In this document: one piece after another, positions 53,533-64,000 of the stretch
Layout of the letters: every line of letters begins with the position of its first letter
Numbering within the stretch: the first letter of the stretch is position 1
DNA from: Dactylorhiza incarnata
Lineage: Eukaryota > Streptophyta > Magnoliopsida > Asparagales > Orchidaceae
Length of the DNA: 64,000 nt
Assembly (NCBI GenBank): GCA_033032865.1
Contig: JAWHQI010000228.1
Coordinates: 4,254,501 to 4,318,500, forward strand
Reading direction: 5' to 3'
The notes under the pieces: model-generated
The model's database searches: none
Told to the model about the DNA's origin: nothing
Seen by the model: only the letters and a program-made list of their open reading frames with translations
Position numbers and translations under genes: made by a program

Positions 53533-55770
53533 GAATTTCTTTTCCTGTGAAAAGATCCATCAGAAACATGATATTTATAAACTGAGGAAAGAGCTCTGGC
53601 AGATCCTGAAGGAGGAGCTCTGGATGATCTTGAACTATGAGAGCCACTTGAGATTCTATGACATTCTCCTGATTTTCTTTAATGCAAAGGGATAGATTTC
53701 TGAGAGGAAGAAGACATGCTTGCTGAGCCTGCTGCTGGAGGAGAAGGAGGAGGAGGATTAAACTTAACAGGCTTGTCAGAGTAGAATCTCGTCTTCTTCA
53801 TTTTCTTTCTCCTTTTATTCTCATTCCTAGAGAATCTCATCCATGCTGGAGAATCCTTTGTTAGAGTGATATTATTCAAGATGTAATAGGGAGTATCATT
53901 TGTTGAAGAAGGAGGTTTAGGAACAGCCTTTTCTTTGGTTTTGGACTTTCTTTTCTTTGAGGATTTTGCATCTGAATCATCAGAATCATCATTATCATCA
54001 TCATCAGAAAACTGAGCAGGGTTATCATACAGATCATCAAGATCATTAAGAGCAATATCCAAATCTTGCTCAACATCCTCTGGAAGAGGAGAATCATCAT
54101 ACACAAAAGTTGGAGGTGAATTCACCAAACCAACTTCTTCTGTTACTGCAACTGGAACTTGGACTGGAACTTGAGCTGGAAGACTTTTAATGATTTTCTT
54201 TAACAAAACTGAATCAATTAGAGCTGTATAGGGAACTGTAGCTTTTGAAAAATCTTAAGGCTTAGGCAGCCTGCTGAAAACTGAACTGAATCTTGATAAT
54301 AAAGAAATAATATCTACTGGGGGATTAATAAAGATATTATTTACTGAATCTATAACCGCAACTGAATCTATCATATCTGAATCAATAACTATAACTGAAA
54401 CTGCATTAATTAGAGCTTCTTCATCATGCATTTCCCCCTGCCTAGTTTCAGGGAGACTTGAATCTAGGCCCCTGGAAGAAGGGACATAGGAGGAGGAGGT
54501 AGGGAAGGATGCAAGCTTAGAACATAGGTCAGATATAGCTTGAAGAACTGGAGCTAATTTTTCATCTAGAAGAGCAGTTAGCCTAGGAGAGATATGAGTG
54601 AAAATTTGGTCAGTAATTGAAGAGAAATCAACATACACAAAATCAGATGTATGTTGAGAAGATGTGGATAGGGGAAGGGAAGATGAGGGAATATAAGTGT
54701 GAGCCTGATTGGTGCACACTGAGGATGGAAGGCAAATGTTAGTAGCATCTGAGATGGGTGGATGAATATCTTCAGGGATGGGAGATTGAGGTGGAGTATG
54801 TTGGGGAGACAATAGGTCAAATGAAGGAGGGGGAAGAGAATCAACATCTGGAATAGATGATGATGGAGGCTCTGCAGACTGATTTGTTTGGAGAGGAGGA
54901 GAAGAAGGCAATGAGGAAGGAGTTTCTATTGGAGAATTTGAGGGAAGAACTTCTTCAGTAGAGGTGTTTTGAAGAGGTTGAGAGGGAAGAGGATAAGAAG
55001 ATTCAGAGAGAGGAACTTCTGGTAGGGTTGAGGGAGTGGTTGTATTAGCCCTTGTGCTTTTAGAAGCATGCCTGGAAGATTCTTCCCTTGGAGTCCTCTT
55101 GGGAATCACTCTCTCCCACTTACCAAAGAGAGCTGGAGTCAGCCTCTTGCTTGCATTGATAAAGACTGTTGGTGACACCAACAGCTCTGGGAATTTTGCT
55201 TGAAGAACAATGCCTAAGATCCTGCCATAACAAGCACTCAATTTGCTTTGCTTCTTCTTGATTGATTCAAAGAGAATCAATCCCCAATTCACCTGCTTCT
55301 TTTCCACCAAGGCCACCATCGACAGAAATTGGTGCCTGGGAATATAATCATGAGCATAGGTTTTTCCTAGTAAAACCTTGCCAACTACATCAGCCATGAA
55401 TTTGTATTCAACTGACAAATTCTTTTTCAGAAGATGATTAGGGTTTCCAGTGGAGTGATCCATTTTATCCAATTCAGCATTAAACTCATCAGAGGTGATG
55501 TCTAAATCATCATTACAATTTATCAATCCAAAAACTTCTATTAAAACTTATGGGGAAAGAGAGACCTGAATTTCTGAGATTGTTCCTGAGATTGTTGTTG
55601 CATTCAGTGACTGAATGGTGTGTACCCATTCCTTGATTTTTGTAACTGGTAGCTTTATCCTAGTTTTCATGAACTTCTTTTACTGTTGTTCTTCAAGAAG
55701 TTGAAGAATGTCTTGGAAAACTTGGTCAGAATGAGCAAACCACTCCATGTTGTCATGAACCTGCATCAAA
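53533..55770 (-). pseudogene. copD sense extra ORF (envelope-position ORF, plant transposon-protein-like)
   Basis: On minus after pol, from about 55760 to the copE site at 53532, continuing at 46985. Order: MEWFAHSDQVFQDILQLLEE, a TAA, then KEWVHTIQSLNATTISGTIS and EIQVSLSP, another TAA, LIEVFGLINCNDDLDI, and 400 open codons with HDYIPRHQFLSMVALVEKKQ and YGRILGIVLQAKFPELL, a long Pro/Ser/Thr-rich middle, then TAA near 54240, an Asp-rich acidic run and a Lys-rich region. The motif order parallels the copC antisense protein (EFYNHL, IQVQHVEI, TLITYFIME, GAIIQRVL). It is not obviously an envelope: no signal peptide or membrane segment is evident. The function is unknown. Confidence 0.72.
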
Positions 55771-55979
55771 CTTCATTGACGAGAGCAATGCCTGAGAGAT
55801 TGCCATTGGTACCAGCAAGAGAAAAATATCCGTGCAAGGGAACTGGAGGAAAGAGCAAGTTCTGTAGGCGCAAAGATGAAAAGGAATCGAAATTTGATTA
55901 TATAAAAAAAGGGAACGGAGAAAGCGCAAACTCCCCTAAACCTAACAAAATCAGAAGTTGAAGAGTCATTGGGCTTCAT

Positions 55980-56125
55980 CAAATTGCGTTTGATGAAAAA
56001 TAAATTTTCGTCGATCTCAGTTCGATGAATGAGCTGACTTCGCCAATCTCTGGATTTGATAGGTTCCGTCGATCTCCGTTCGAGGAATGACTAAATTTCT
56101 TTGATCTCCGTTCGACGAAATGATG
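55980..56125 (-). repeat. palindrome boxes between copD pol and extra ORF
   Basis: Several TTCGTCGATC / GTTCGACGAA boxes, some decayed (GTTCGATGAA, GTTCGAGGAA). Extra boxes on the 5' side of the envelope-position ORF are a described Sirevirus trait. Confidence 0.82.
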
Positions 56126-56146
56126 GGAGAAGAAAAAATATTATTT

Positions 56147-57706
56147 TTAATTTATTGAATCTCCATCTATCATTCCTAGCTGATTTATAAAGAAGTTGTG
56201 CTTCTTTTCATCCAAGGGTTTGGTGAAAATATCAGCCCTTTGTAAGTCAGTAGGAATAAATTGTAGGCAAATTTTATTTTTATCCACATTATCTCTGATA
56301 AAGTGGTGCCTAATTTCTATGTGTTTAGTCCTACTATGGAGAACTGAATTTTGTTATATAGATATTGAACTAGTATTGTCACAAAATATAATTGATTTAT
56401 TTATGTTGATTCCATAGTCTAGGAGTTGATTTTGTATCCACAAAATCTGTGAGCAGCAACTGCCAGCAGCAATATATTCTGCTTCAGCTGTTGATGTAGA
56501 CACATATGTCTGTTTCTTACAAAATAAAGACACAAGCTTATCACCAAGGAACTGGCAAGTTCCTGATGTGCTTTTCATGTGTACTCTGCATCCAGCATAG
56601 TCAGAATCTGAGAATACAGTTAATTCAAATTTTGATGCAGTTGGATACCAAAGTCCTAGATTTGGACAACCCTTTATATATCTCAAAATTCTTTTTAATA
56701 AAATACGGTGAGATTCTTTGGGGTTAACTTGGAACCTAGCACAAATGCATGTAACAAACATTATGTCTGGTCTACTAGTTGTTGAGTAAAGTAAAGAGCC
56801 AACAATTGCTCTAAATACATTTTGATCAGGTTTCCTTGATTCATCATTGTCTACAACATCATTGGAGGGCATGGGTGTTTTCATAGTAGAAGCATCAGAC
56901 ATACCAAATCTTTTCACTAATTTCTTAGCATACATGGATTGTGATATGAATATCCTATTGGAAGTTTGCATCACTTGAAGGCCAAGGAAGTAAGATAACT
57001 CACCCATACTACTCATTTCAAATTTTGATTGCATTAGGTCAGAAAACCTTTTGCATAAATTTGAATCAGTAGAGCCAAAAATAATATCATCTACATAAAT
57101 CTGAACTAATAAGGTTTGATTTTTATGTATACTGAAAAATAAAGTTTTATCAACATTGCCTCTGCTGAATTTGTTATTTAAAAGAAAATTAGCTAGGGTC
57201 TCATACCATGCTCTGGGAGCTTGCTTGTGACCATAGAGAGCTTTATTAAGCTTAAAGACATAGGAAGAGTGAGTTGGAGAGATAAAACCTGGTGGTTGTT
57301 CCACATGTACTTCTCCTTTGATATCTCCATTTAAAAATGCACTCTTCACATCCATCTGATATACTTTGAATTTCTTGAAGACAACAAATGGAAGAAATAT
57401 CCTTATAGCTTCAATTCTAGCAACAGGAGCAAAGGTTTGATCATAATCAATTCCTTCTTCCTGAGAGTATCCTTGGGCTACCAATCTTACTTTATTTCTG
57501 ATTATGAAGCCTTGATCATCTTGCTTGTTCCTGAAGACCCATTTAGTGCCAATGACTGGATGGCCCTTTGGTCTTGGAACCAAATCCCAAACTTTGTTCC
57601 TTTCAAATTGATTGAGTTCCTCTTGCATTGCAAGAATCCAGTTTGGATCTTGTTCTACATCTTTTATAGATTGAGGTTCAATCTGTGATAAGAAACCGGT
57701 ATGCAT
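56147..57706 (-). pseudogene. copD reverse transcriptase and RNase H (one stop)
   Basis: On minus, 450 open codons from 57706, a TAA at 56354-56356, then the RNase H end to TAA 56147-56149. [47 protein letters not shown], catalytic YVDDIIFGS. RNase [56 protein letters not shown]. Catalytic residues are intact. The GLKQ motif reads GHKQ. It is Sirevirus-like in sequence, closest in this window to copC. Confidence 0.88.
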
Positions 57707-57763
57707 CTGATTTTGATTGAGTTGATGCCTTGTTTGAACACTTGCTGAGATATCTCCAAAAAC

Positions 57764-58840
57764 TTAAGATATTGGATGATCTCTAACTGTGATGTGATCA
57801 ACAGTTGGAATAGGTTCAGCAAGTGTTTCCTCTTGAGGGATTTGATCAGCTGTCACTTGATTAGAATTGTCAGCAAGATCTTCTTGATTATCTTCTTCTT
57901 CACTGTCTTCAATAGTTTGAGTTGATGGGAGTAGAGAGTCTTTATTCTGTAGATTTAATCCATTAAGCTCTTCACATAGATCGGGTGCCTGCAAAATATC
58001 TTTGGTAGAGGTGGTATTTCTCTCCTCATTTAACATGTTAGTTTCATCAAAAGAAACATGTATGGACTCTTCTATCTTAAAAGTTGATTTGTTATAAACT
58101 CTATATGCTTTACTAGAAAGAGAGTATCCAAGGAATATACCTTCAACAACCTTTGCTTCAAATTTCCTTAGATATTTCTTATCATTGTTATGCACATAAC
58201 ATTTACAACCAAAAAACTTAAAATAGTTAACCTTAGGCTTTTTATTCTTAAGTAATTCATAGGGTGTTTTACCCTTAAGTTTAGGTATCAGACTCCTGTT
58301 CAACACATAATTTGCTGTGTTTACTGCTTCTGCCCAAAACGAGAGTGGCAAGTGAGCATCAGTAAGCAGTGGAGTTGCTGATTCAATTAATGTTCTATTT
58401 TTCCTTTCAGCTACCCCATTTTGTTGAGGAGTTCTACGAGCAGAGAAACATTGCCTGATCCCTTCTTTTCAAAAGAATTCTCCCATCTGAAGAGATTCAA
58501 ACTCAGTGCCATGATCACTTCTGATCAATGCAACTAGAATAGAGTACTCAATCTTGATGGACCTGAGAATGTCTGTCAGAACACTGAAGGTGTCAGACTT
58601 GTTCCTAAGAAAGAACACCCAAGTGAATCTAGAGAAGTCATCTACAATAACTAAAGTGTAATGTTTCCCTCCTAGACTCTGTATTGCAGTGGGTCCAAAG
58701 AGATCCAAATATAGTAAGTACAGAATCCTAGGTGAATCACTCTTGGATAAAGATTTGAAACTACTCTTGGTCTGCTTTCCTAGTTGACAAGCCTTGCAGA
58801 GTCCTTCCTTCTTGTATGAACCAGAAGGCAGTCCTCTTAC
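57764..58840 (-). pseudogene. copD integrase (broken)
   Basis: On minus: CQLGKQTKS-like zinc region (about 58790), core MDLFGPTAIQSLGGKHYTLV (first Asp), RSDHGTEFES (second Asp), then after breaks at 58469-58440 the AERKNRT segment (Glu, about 58400), and C-terminal SFWAEAVNTANYVLNR, FGCKCYVHN and GIFLGYS with an acidic tail. Separate open stretches are 58708-58469 and 58351-57764. Confidence 0.85.
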
Positions 58841-58885
58841 CAGATTGTCCTTGGAGAGCTTAGAGATAGTTCTAAGGTTAATATG

Positions 58886-59323
58886 TCATAGCCTTTTATG
58901 CCATAATTCATTTGTTTTACTTATTGAATTAAATAAACAAATGCCTGAATTGGCAGAATCAAAATTGACTAAATATATATTTCCATGCCTAATACCAAAT
59001 AACACATTGATGTTTTTATTATTTGCAATAAGACATAAGGAATGATTAAAAGTTACCTGAAAACCTTCATCACATAACTGGCTTATGTTGATGAGATTAT
59101 GCTTGAGACCCTTGACATATGCTACCTCTTTGAAGGTAACTGCTCCAACTCTGACTTTTCCATATCTTTTAGTTTGTCCACAGTTGGAGTCTCCAAAAAT
59201 CACTTTGGGTCCAAGATTTGCCTTGTAATCACTTAGATTGGCCTGGTTTCCTATCATGTGCTTAGAGCACGCACTATCCAAATACCACTGTTCCTTTATG
59301 TTTGGATAGCCTTGTACCTGCAC
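58886..59323 (-). pseudogene. copD protease and GAG-pre-integrase domain
   Basis: On minus: EQWYLDSACSKHMIGNQ (D-S-A active site, common in Sireviruses), GDSNCGQTKRYGKV, VAYVKGLKHNLINISQLCD, and the pre-integrase NELWHKRL, which ends in a stop near 58886 where the family continues with Gly-His. Confidence 0.85.
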
Positions 59324-59519
59324 AACAGAAAATAAACTAGTTGTTTTTGAACAAGACTACCTTGGGTCCTTTTGTATTACCACAAAAATCTTAAATGTAA
59401 GAAGTCTCTGGCTGATCCTTATAGCCTTGTGGATGATATCCCCTAGGAGGAATAATCCACTCAGTAAAGGGATGTTTAGTATGTTAAGAATGAGAATTCT
59501 TTTGGAATGGAGAATATTT

Positions 59520-61391
59520 TTCGTTCGACAAACTTGGCTGAGTTCGTCAATCGCCGTTCGACGAATTGAAGTAATTTTGTCGAGCGCCGTTCGATGAGTA
59601 GCAATACTGAAAATCTGTATTCAGCGTTCGTCGATCACCGTTCGACGAATTCATGTGATTTCGTCGAGCGCCATTCGACGAATTCTTTTGAATTCTTTTA
59701 TTCTTAACATCCTTGCTTGAGATGTTCTTACCTACATCTACTGCCTCTTTGCTCTTGGCAGAAATGAACTTCACTGGAGTAGATAGGATGTCTTTCTTAA
59801 GAAGATTTGGCTGACTGAGGATGCACCCAAGCCCAGTTTTCCATTGAGTGTGGCATTTACAGTGCTTGTGATGTCCATCAGTTTGATGCTTCTCCCATTG
59901 AGGGATTCTTCAAACTTTTTAGCCTCAGCTAATTTGTTCTCAATGAGAACAATATGTTCTTTGGAGGCACCCAGTTCTTTCTTAAGATTGGCATTATCTT
60001 CAGTCAATTGATTCATTTCAACCAACTTACTTCTCAGGGAAATTATTTCCTTCTCAATTTAATTAAATCTAAACAAAGAATTTTAAATTCATTTTTAAAA
60101 TCATTTTAATTAAAATCAAAGGTAGAGATTAGCTGATCACTATCATTGTCAGATTCTGATTCATCAGAATTATGTCCTGAGGCATTGATAACCATCATGC
60201 AAAAACTTCTTTCATCTGCATCATCTGCATCATCACTTGAGTTGGATGATGATGCATGTTCTGAATCAATGCTTGAGTCATAAATAGCCATCAAGCATTG
60301 ATCCTTTTCATTTGGATCAATTTCATCTTCAGAGGAGCTGGATGATGAACCTGACTCAGTATCACTCCATGTTTCAGCTACAAAGCCTCTTCCCTTGTGT
60401 TTATGTTTGTGGGAGGATGGCTTGCTGGAGTGTTTCTTTTCTTCTTTATCTTTTCTTTTGTCCTTCTTTTGATTTTCTGGACACTCAGGAAGGATGTATC
60501 CAGGTTTCCTACAACCAAAACAAATAATTTCTTTAGAATTTGATTTGTCATACCTTGGTATTTCTTTGGATTTGAAGTCCATCTTTCTGAGATCCTTTCT
60601 AGCCATTTTGTAAAATCTTTTGGCTAGGAGGCTCATAAACTCCATTTCTCGTGGAGCTTTGTCTTCCTCTTCTGTTGCTTGGAAAGAAATGCTTCTCTCC
60701 TTTTTGTGGTTGGAGAGGACGTAGACTGTTCAGCCTCTCTTGACTTGATAAGCTGCTCATAGGATTTTAATTTGCCTAATAAGGTATTAGTCGAGATCTC
60801 ATTTAGGCTTCTGGCTTCCTTGATTGGCCAGATCCTTGAGTCCCATGTGCTGTGGAAGCACATTAGGATCTTATCATTCACTTCAGTGATTGAGATCACT
60901 TTATCCAAAGACTTCATCTCATTGATGATGAGACTGAGTCTGTTGTACATGTCTGCAACTGTTTCAGTTTCTCCCTTCTTGATGTTCTCATATTGGGAGA
61001 TGAGATGAGATCTCCTATCTTTTCTCTCATCTGTAGATTTTACAACCATGTTGTTGAGGTAGTTCCAGATATCCATGGCTGAGATGCAGTCCACAACCTT
61101 CTAGAATATATCATCAGACATTGTCTGTGGCAAAATATCCATAGATTTGGCATCTGCATTCCTTTGTTTCTTTTGAGCATCTGTCCACTCAGGAGGTGGA
61201 ACAGCATTAGTGTTGGTTGCTGTTTCAGTACTTGTTGTTGTTGATGGAGTAGGAGGTCCTGTCAAAGTGGAATTAAAAATATCCTCATCAATAGAATTCA
61301 TGTATAATTTGATCCTTGCCTTCCATAATGCAAACATGTTAAGATTGCACATAGGAGGTCTTGTGCTTGAGTAATCTTTGTTGTGTGCCAT
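59520..61391 (-). pseudogene. copD gag with embedded palindrome boxes (broken)
   Basis: Starts at ATG 61391. N-terminus RPPMCNLNMFALWKARIKLY; in-frame TAG at about 61098-61100; UBN2-like core MDCISAMDIWNYLNN and YNRLSLIINEMKSL to 60633; frameshift; then zinc knuckle CFGCRKPGYILPEC (about 60525-60484) in which the ligand His is Tyr; Lys-rich, then acidic Ser-rich region; Leu-heptad coiled coil (60025-59850). The last part (59720-59547) encodes repeated NSSNGAR / NSSNGDR peptides because GTTCGWCGAAC-type boxes at 59520-59690 lie in the coding sequence. Confidence 0.85.
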
Positions 61392-61480
61392 GAGTTTTTA
61401 GAAAAATAAAACTCTAGAAAAAGTTAAGATCTAATTGATCTTTTGATTCATGTGTTAGCCTGTGTAACCAATCAACCAAC

Positions 61481-61491
61481 CTCTGATACCA
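61481..61491 (-). other. copD primer binding site
   Basis: On minus TGGTATCAGAG, initiator Met-tRNA type, lies eight bases inside the LTR end ACCTCA. Confidence 0.8.
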
Positions 61492-61499
61492 ATTAAAAG

Positions 61500-63019
61500 T
61501 GAGGTATTAGATCTTAGATTTACTCTAGAGGGGGGGGGGGTGAATAGAGTATTAAGAGTTTTTAACTTATTTTATAGCGGAATTAAAATAATGATATATA
61601 TATATATATATGTGTAACAGAGTGAGTATAAAAGCTGGACAAAGATTACAGCACAGTAGAGAAAGAAAAACACAATCACAGCAGACACAAGGATCTATAG
61701 TAGTTCCCCAATCAATCTGGGTACATCTACTCTTCTACCACCCTTGGTAGGAATCCACTAGGTTTTTGATCAAGTGCCTTATAACCACTAGGATTTCTGG
61801 TCAGGTGCCCAAACACCACTGAGCGTTTGATCAGGTGCTCAAACCAAAACACAGGTTTTTGATCAGGTGCCCTGCCACCAAAGGTTAACTTTTGAAGCGA
61901 GTTAGAATCCTGTCCAAGATGTGTAAAAAGGATAAACAAAAAGGTGTTTATGAAGTTCTTCTCTGTCAACAAGATCTGAGAGAAGACTAGTTGATTGTTG
62001 TGTTGTAAAGCTCCCCCTGTCTGATAGAATTTCTTGACAGATAATGGATGGATCTTTCTCTTGGATGTAAAGGATCTTCCTTGATAGCAGATGAATCTAA
62101 GAGAAGATGTTTCTTAGATTATTGTTGCTCTTTGAAGATTAAGAACTAGCAGCTGAAACTGAGGGAAGATTTTTGTTGTTCTCAGAGAATAAAAAAAATG
62201 CTGCTGTTGATGAAGATCTCTGTATTTCTTTTTGACTTTCTGTATTTCACAAGTATGTTTCTTTCTTTTTGTCGTGCTCTACTTCTTCCTTTTTCCTTAG
62301 AGATATATGTTTGATTTTAATTACAAATCTTCTGGTAAAGGAATAGAATAATCTGAATTAAATCTTTCTTGGGACTGCAATCTGATTCAGCAATAATACT
62401 CTAATTCCTTTTCCTTTTCCATGAAAGTATCCTTTTCCAATATGTCAACGGCTACATTCTCGAAAGAAGAGAATAGAAAGGAATAATAAAAGGAAAGAAC
62501 AAATCTTGACTTATCTGATAATGAATAAGTCCAAATAGATGAATAGATCCATTGCTGAATAGTCGATCTGAGTTCAGAGAAAATAGAATTGATTCTGCAG
62601 AAATTGTCAAGCTGAAGAGAAAATTTTCGACGAGCAGAAAGCTGAGTTCATCGAACTGAAAACTGAGTTCGTCGAACTAATCACTGAGATACTCATTCAT
62701 CGAACAGATAGCTGAGTTCGTCGATCTCAATCTGGAGTTCGTCGAACTGAGATAAAATCTATTGAATAGGCTTGAAGATTGGATTCGTCGAGTAGAAGAA
62801 CAAGTTTGTCAAACTGAAACACGACGTTCGTCGAACACAGGAAGGAGTTCGTCAAACGTAGAAAGATGTTCGTCGAACACAGAAATTGGGAATTTTCCTA
62901 AGTTTTAGCTAACTTAGACAAACTTAGACCTTGACCCTTAGACTATACAATGGGGTCAACTTGAGTCCTAGTCACAGATAGTTATCCTAGCCCAAATCAG
63001 TAATAGGGTTGTTCCAACA
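61500..63019 (-). repeat. copD 5' LTR
   Basis: 1520 bp matching 44908-46420, from TGTTGGAACAACCC on minus to AATACCTCA, with a longer C run. It includes the box array 62628-62885 and the TTTTGATCAGGTGC repeats (61755-61870). An 81-codon ORF in it (61727-61972) is shared with the other LTR and shows no domain. Confidence 0.88.
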
Positions 63020-64000
63020 CGTGTTCTAGATTTTCAGTGGCGGCTTCTCATGCAACCCTCCTCTCTTACCCGACGGCCTGTCCGCTAGAAGCCACGGTTT
63101 GTTCTTCCTACCAAGCAGCCTATCCGCGAGTAGCCGCAGCACCGGCGGCTTGTTATTCTGTCCCTCATCTCTATGAAGATATCAAAGAGACTTCTCCGTT
63201 TGTGGATGAAGTTCGAGGGGAGCCAGCCCAAAATAACTTCAGGGAGCCGCGTCTGCTGGCTTACAACGGGGAAGCTGATCCAGCTATTCACCTCCAGGCC
63301 TTTGAGTCGGCCATCGCCTTGAGAACTCTCACCAATGCCACCAAGTGCAAGCTCCTTGTAACGTCATTCGAGATGATATGTAGAGAATTTATGCTTTGAT
63401 TCTCTACCTCGAAGAAAAGGAAGAGTGTCCCGGCGGCCCTTTTTGAAATAAGGCAATGTGAAGAAGAGACTTGAGTTCGTTTCGTTGACCATTTTTAGAA
63501 AGAGATCATGGAGATCCAGAATGTGGATCCTAAACTATATCTGGTTGCTCTGATTCATGGCCTGAGGGAAGGCCCATTAAAATTCTAAGCCAACATCAGA
63601 GAACCGAAAACTTATCAGGAGATGATATGTTTGGCGAATATGTTCATAAGGGGTGAAAAGAGTAACCCCGGGTATGTCGCGAAGCTGCTTAACAAAAAGT
63701 ACCTACCCAACTCTTCTTCCACTCATCAACCACCATACCACCATCCACCTCGGCCCAATTTCAAAGCCCGTGCTCAGAGGGGGAGAAACTTCAGGCACAA
63801 ACAACCATCCTTTGGCCATCAACGGTTTCAAGATTAGAAACTGCCGCAGACCATCGCACCCGCTCCATCCATGACCATGCCACAAATAATGCTAGAATAT
63901 CTACCACAATATGATGCGCAGCCACCTCCAGTTGCTCCATCCATCCAATATGATGATTCACAAGAATCTTTTACCCCCCCTAAACGTCACAATGGACTAT
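63020..64000 (+). pseudogene. Tat-like gypsy gag, continuation after copD
   Basis: Plus-strand frame with stops: Ala/Pro/Tyr-rich linker, FREPRLLAYNGEADPAIHLQ and FESAIALRTLTNATKCKLL (retrotransposon gag core), TGA at 63397-63399, then after an apparent small deletion FSTSKKRKSVPAALFEIRQ, IMEIQNVDPKLYLVALIHGL with stops, ANMFIRGEKSN and a Pro/His-rich C-terminal region. This matches the gag core arrangement of Tat-type gypsy elements. The rest lies right of the window. Confidence 0.78.

Larger units (their letters stand above)
44908..63019 (-). mobile_element. copD: Sirevirus with sense extra ORF, interrupted by copE
   Basis: On minus: 5' LTR 61500-63019, PBS, gag, protease, integrase, RT-RNase H, extra ORF (split by copE), polypurine tract, 3' LTR 44908-46420. 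The extra ORF after pol, polyC LTR end and palindrome boxes in the LTR and before the extra ORF indicate an envelope-ORF-type Sirevirus. Several stops and frameshifts make it inactive. Without copE it would be about 11.6 kb. The outer flanks (GAAAG left, CGTGT right) do not match, so the target duplication is lost or the ends are recombinant. Confidence 0.88.

Noticed and set aside
53533..55770. copD extra ORF as a true viral-type envelope gene
   Set aside because: Position fits, but no signal peptide, cysteine-rich ectodomain or membrane segment is seen; Pro/Ser-rich and charged composition fits a plant transposon-associated protein better.

Overview
This 64 kb window is plant nuclear DNA and, as far as I can see, consists entirely of nested LTR retrotransposons. 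I found no host gene, tRNA, rRNA or CRISPR array. A seed plant is indicated by Ty1/copia Sirevirus-type elements (plant-exclusive), chromodomain-bearing Ty3/gypsy elements and a Tat-like gypsy with a plant 'gypsy-type transposon' ORF. I cannot name the species. Element nicknames used below: copA (1-824), gyp1 (825-6614), gyp2 (6615-21056), copB (10944-19268), gyp3 (21057-40218), copC (25165-36262), tat (40219-44907 and 63020-64000), copD (44908-63019), copE (46986-53527).

Layout. An old Tat-like gypsy background (rearranged, both orientations) was hit twice. On the left, gyp3 (minus, chromovirus with 2.85 kb LTRs) sits in the tat protease. copC (plus, near-intact Sirevirus, TSD TTAAG) sits in the gyp3 gag, and gyp2 (minus) sits in the gyp3 integrase. 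copB (minus, gag-only Sirevirus-like element, TSD CAAAT/CTAAT) sits in the gyp2 gag, and gyp1 (plus, same family as gyp3) abuts the gyp2 3' LTR in a way that fits insertion there. copA, of which only one LTR lies in the window, sits in the gyp1 reverse transcriptase. On the right, copD (minus, Sirevirus with a sense extra ORF) sits in the tat gag, and copE (minus, another copia, TSD CATGA) sits in the copD extra ORF.

Function. Each element carries some subset of gag, protease, integrase, RT and RNase H plus LTR promoter, PBS (mostly initiator-Met tRNA type) and polypurine tract. Only copC has a full-length uninterrupted pol. copB has no pol and shares LTR termini with copC, so it may depend on such a relative.

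Most interesting: (1) short CpG-rich palindromes amplified in LTRs. In Sireviruses such repeated motif boxes are known, but here the same box, GTTCGWCGAAC, occurs in a Sirevirus and in two gypsy LTRs, at different non-homologous positions within one gypsy LTR family. (2) copC carries an antisense gene with its own TATA box, a U-rich 5' UTR intron and a 372-codon ORF. It looks homologous to the extra ORF that copD carries in the sense direction. (3) A 92-nt non-coding block is strongly conserved between copB and copC. (4) The gyp3 leader has three repeated hairpins with a compensatory base-pair change.
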